Source: JBBSTY01 sp038235385
GTDB lineage: Bacteria; Actinomycetota; Acidimicrobiia; Acidimicrobiales; Acidimicrobilacustridaceae
Assembly: GCA_038235385.1 (NCBI GenBank)
Contig: JBBSTY010000053.1
Location: 1 to 24,389, forward strand
Direction of reading: 5' to 3'
DNA: 24,389 nucleotides
Below, one piece after another: positions 24,124 through 24,389 of this stretch. The position numbers and the translations under genes were made by a program. How positions within the stretch are numbered: position 1 is the first letter of the stretch; every line of letters begins with the position of its first letter. The notes under the pieces were generated by a model. It made no database searches, had not been told where the DNA came from, and was given only the letters and a program-made list of their open reading frames with translations.

Positions 24124-24389
24124 ATGGACGCCATCACCCTGCTCAAGGACGATCACCGATCCGTCGAGAAGTTGTTCAAGCGCTTCGAGAAGGCGGGTGA
24201 CCGTGCGTTCGTCGAGAAGCGCCGGATCGTCGAGAGCATCATCGAGGAGCTCTCGGTGCACGCCGCTATAGAGGAGCAGGTGTTCTACCCCGTGGTCCGC
24301 GCCACGGTGCCTGGAAGCGAGTCGGAAGCTTTGGAGAGCCTGGAGGAGCACCACATCGTCAAGTGGGTGCTCGACGAGCTCGACGGCAT
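24124..24389 (+). CDS. Hemerythrin HHE-domain protein (C-terminus cut by the window edge)
   Basis: The first 88 residues are visible. The pattern LLKDDHRSVEKLFKRFEKAG (His11), then ELSVHAAIEEQVFYPVVR (His46, Glu50) and LEEHHIVKWVLDEL (His76/His77) matches the HHE-type hemerythrin domain with its diiron ligands (H...HxxxE...H). Such proteins bind O2, NO or act in iron and oxidative-stress physiology. The ATG has GGAGG two bases upstream, a short spacing. The missing C-terminus should hold the last helix ligands. The alternative, a non-metal helical bundle, is unlikely given the ligand spacing. Confidence 0.9.
   Translation, partial: MDAITLLKDDHRSVEKLFKRFEKAGDRAFVEKRRIVESIIEELSVHAAIEEQVFYPVVRATVPGSESEALESLEEHHIVKWVLDELDG

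Overview
The window is 24.4 kb of very GC-rich DNA. Coding codons strongly prefer G or C in the third position, GTG starts are common, and long spurious antisense frames abound. This codon use, together with the protein families (actinobacterial-type SRPBCC proteins, a LuxR/HD-GYP regulator, a P450, a leaderless-looking promoter), points to an actinobacterium, perhaps of the Acidimicrobiia. That placement is inference, because no rRNA or tRNA gene is present. Nothing indicates a phage, plasmid, insertion sequence or CRISPR array, and the layout looks chromosomal.

Left part (1-6326, all minus strand): a two-PAS sensor protein cut by the window edge lies downstream of a tight oxidative operon, read NTF2/SnoaL-like protein, cytochrome P450, OsmC-like protein, flavin-dependent oxidoreductase. 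The first three genes overlap by 4 bp and the fourth starts 2 bp after the third. The operon is preceded by a candidate leaderless promoter abutting a perfect 8-2-8 palindrome. Upstream of it are a 520-residue regulator with two HD-GYP-like regions and a LuxR helix-turn-helix, and a small cupin protein followed by two hairpins.

Middle part (6483-11728): divergent from the cupin is a gene fusing a DUF1971-type cupin to a group III truncated hemoglobin, followed by a GH1 beta-glucosidase on the same strand. Convergent to these is a three-gene minus-strand unit: an acyl-CoA-dehydrogenase-fold flavoprotein lacking the usual catalytic glutamate, a PhnD-like solute-binding-fold protein without a signal peptide, and a radical SAM enzyme carrying a TusA-like domain without its CPxP cysteine. 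I know of no pathway with this combination, and it is the best candidate here for an undescribed system.

Right-middle (11920-19638, minus strand): an NfeD/YqiJ-like membrane OB-fold protein, a flotillin (YqiK-like) and a 1651-residue AAA+ ATPase form one apparent operon, suggesting a membrane-microdomain-associated ATPase machine. Upstream is an acyltransferase-3 membrane protein.

Right end (21051-24389): about 650 bp without an intact gene holds two remnants of a serine hydrolase in opposite orientations, apparently an inverted and frameshifted pseudogene. Then come two convergent SRPBCC proteins separated by a 16-bp tandem repeat and a hairpin, a conserved hypothetical with a Rho_N/SAP-like tail, a two-CxxC zinc-ribbon protein, and the start of a hemerythrin-domain gene cut by the window end.
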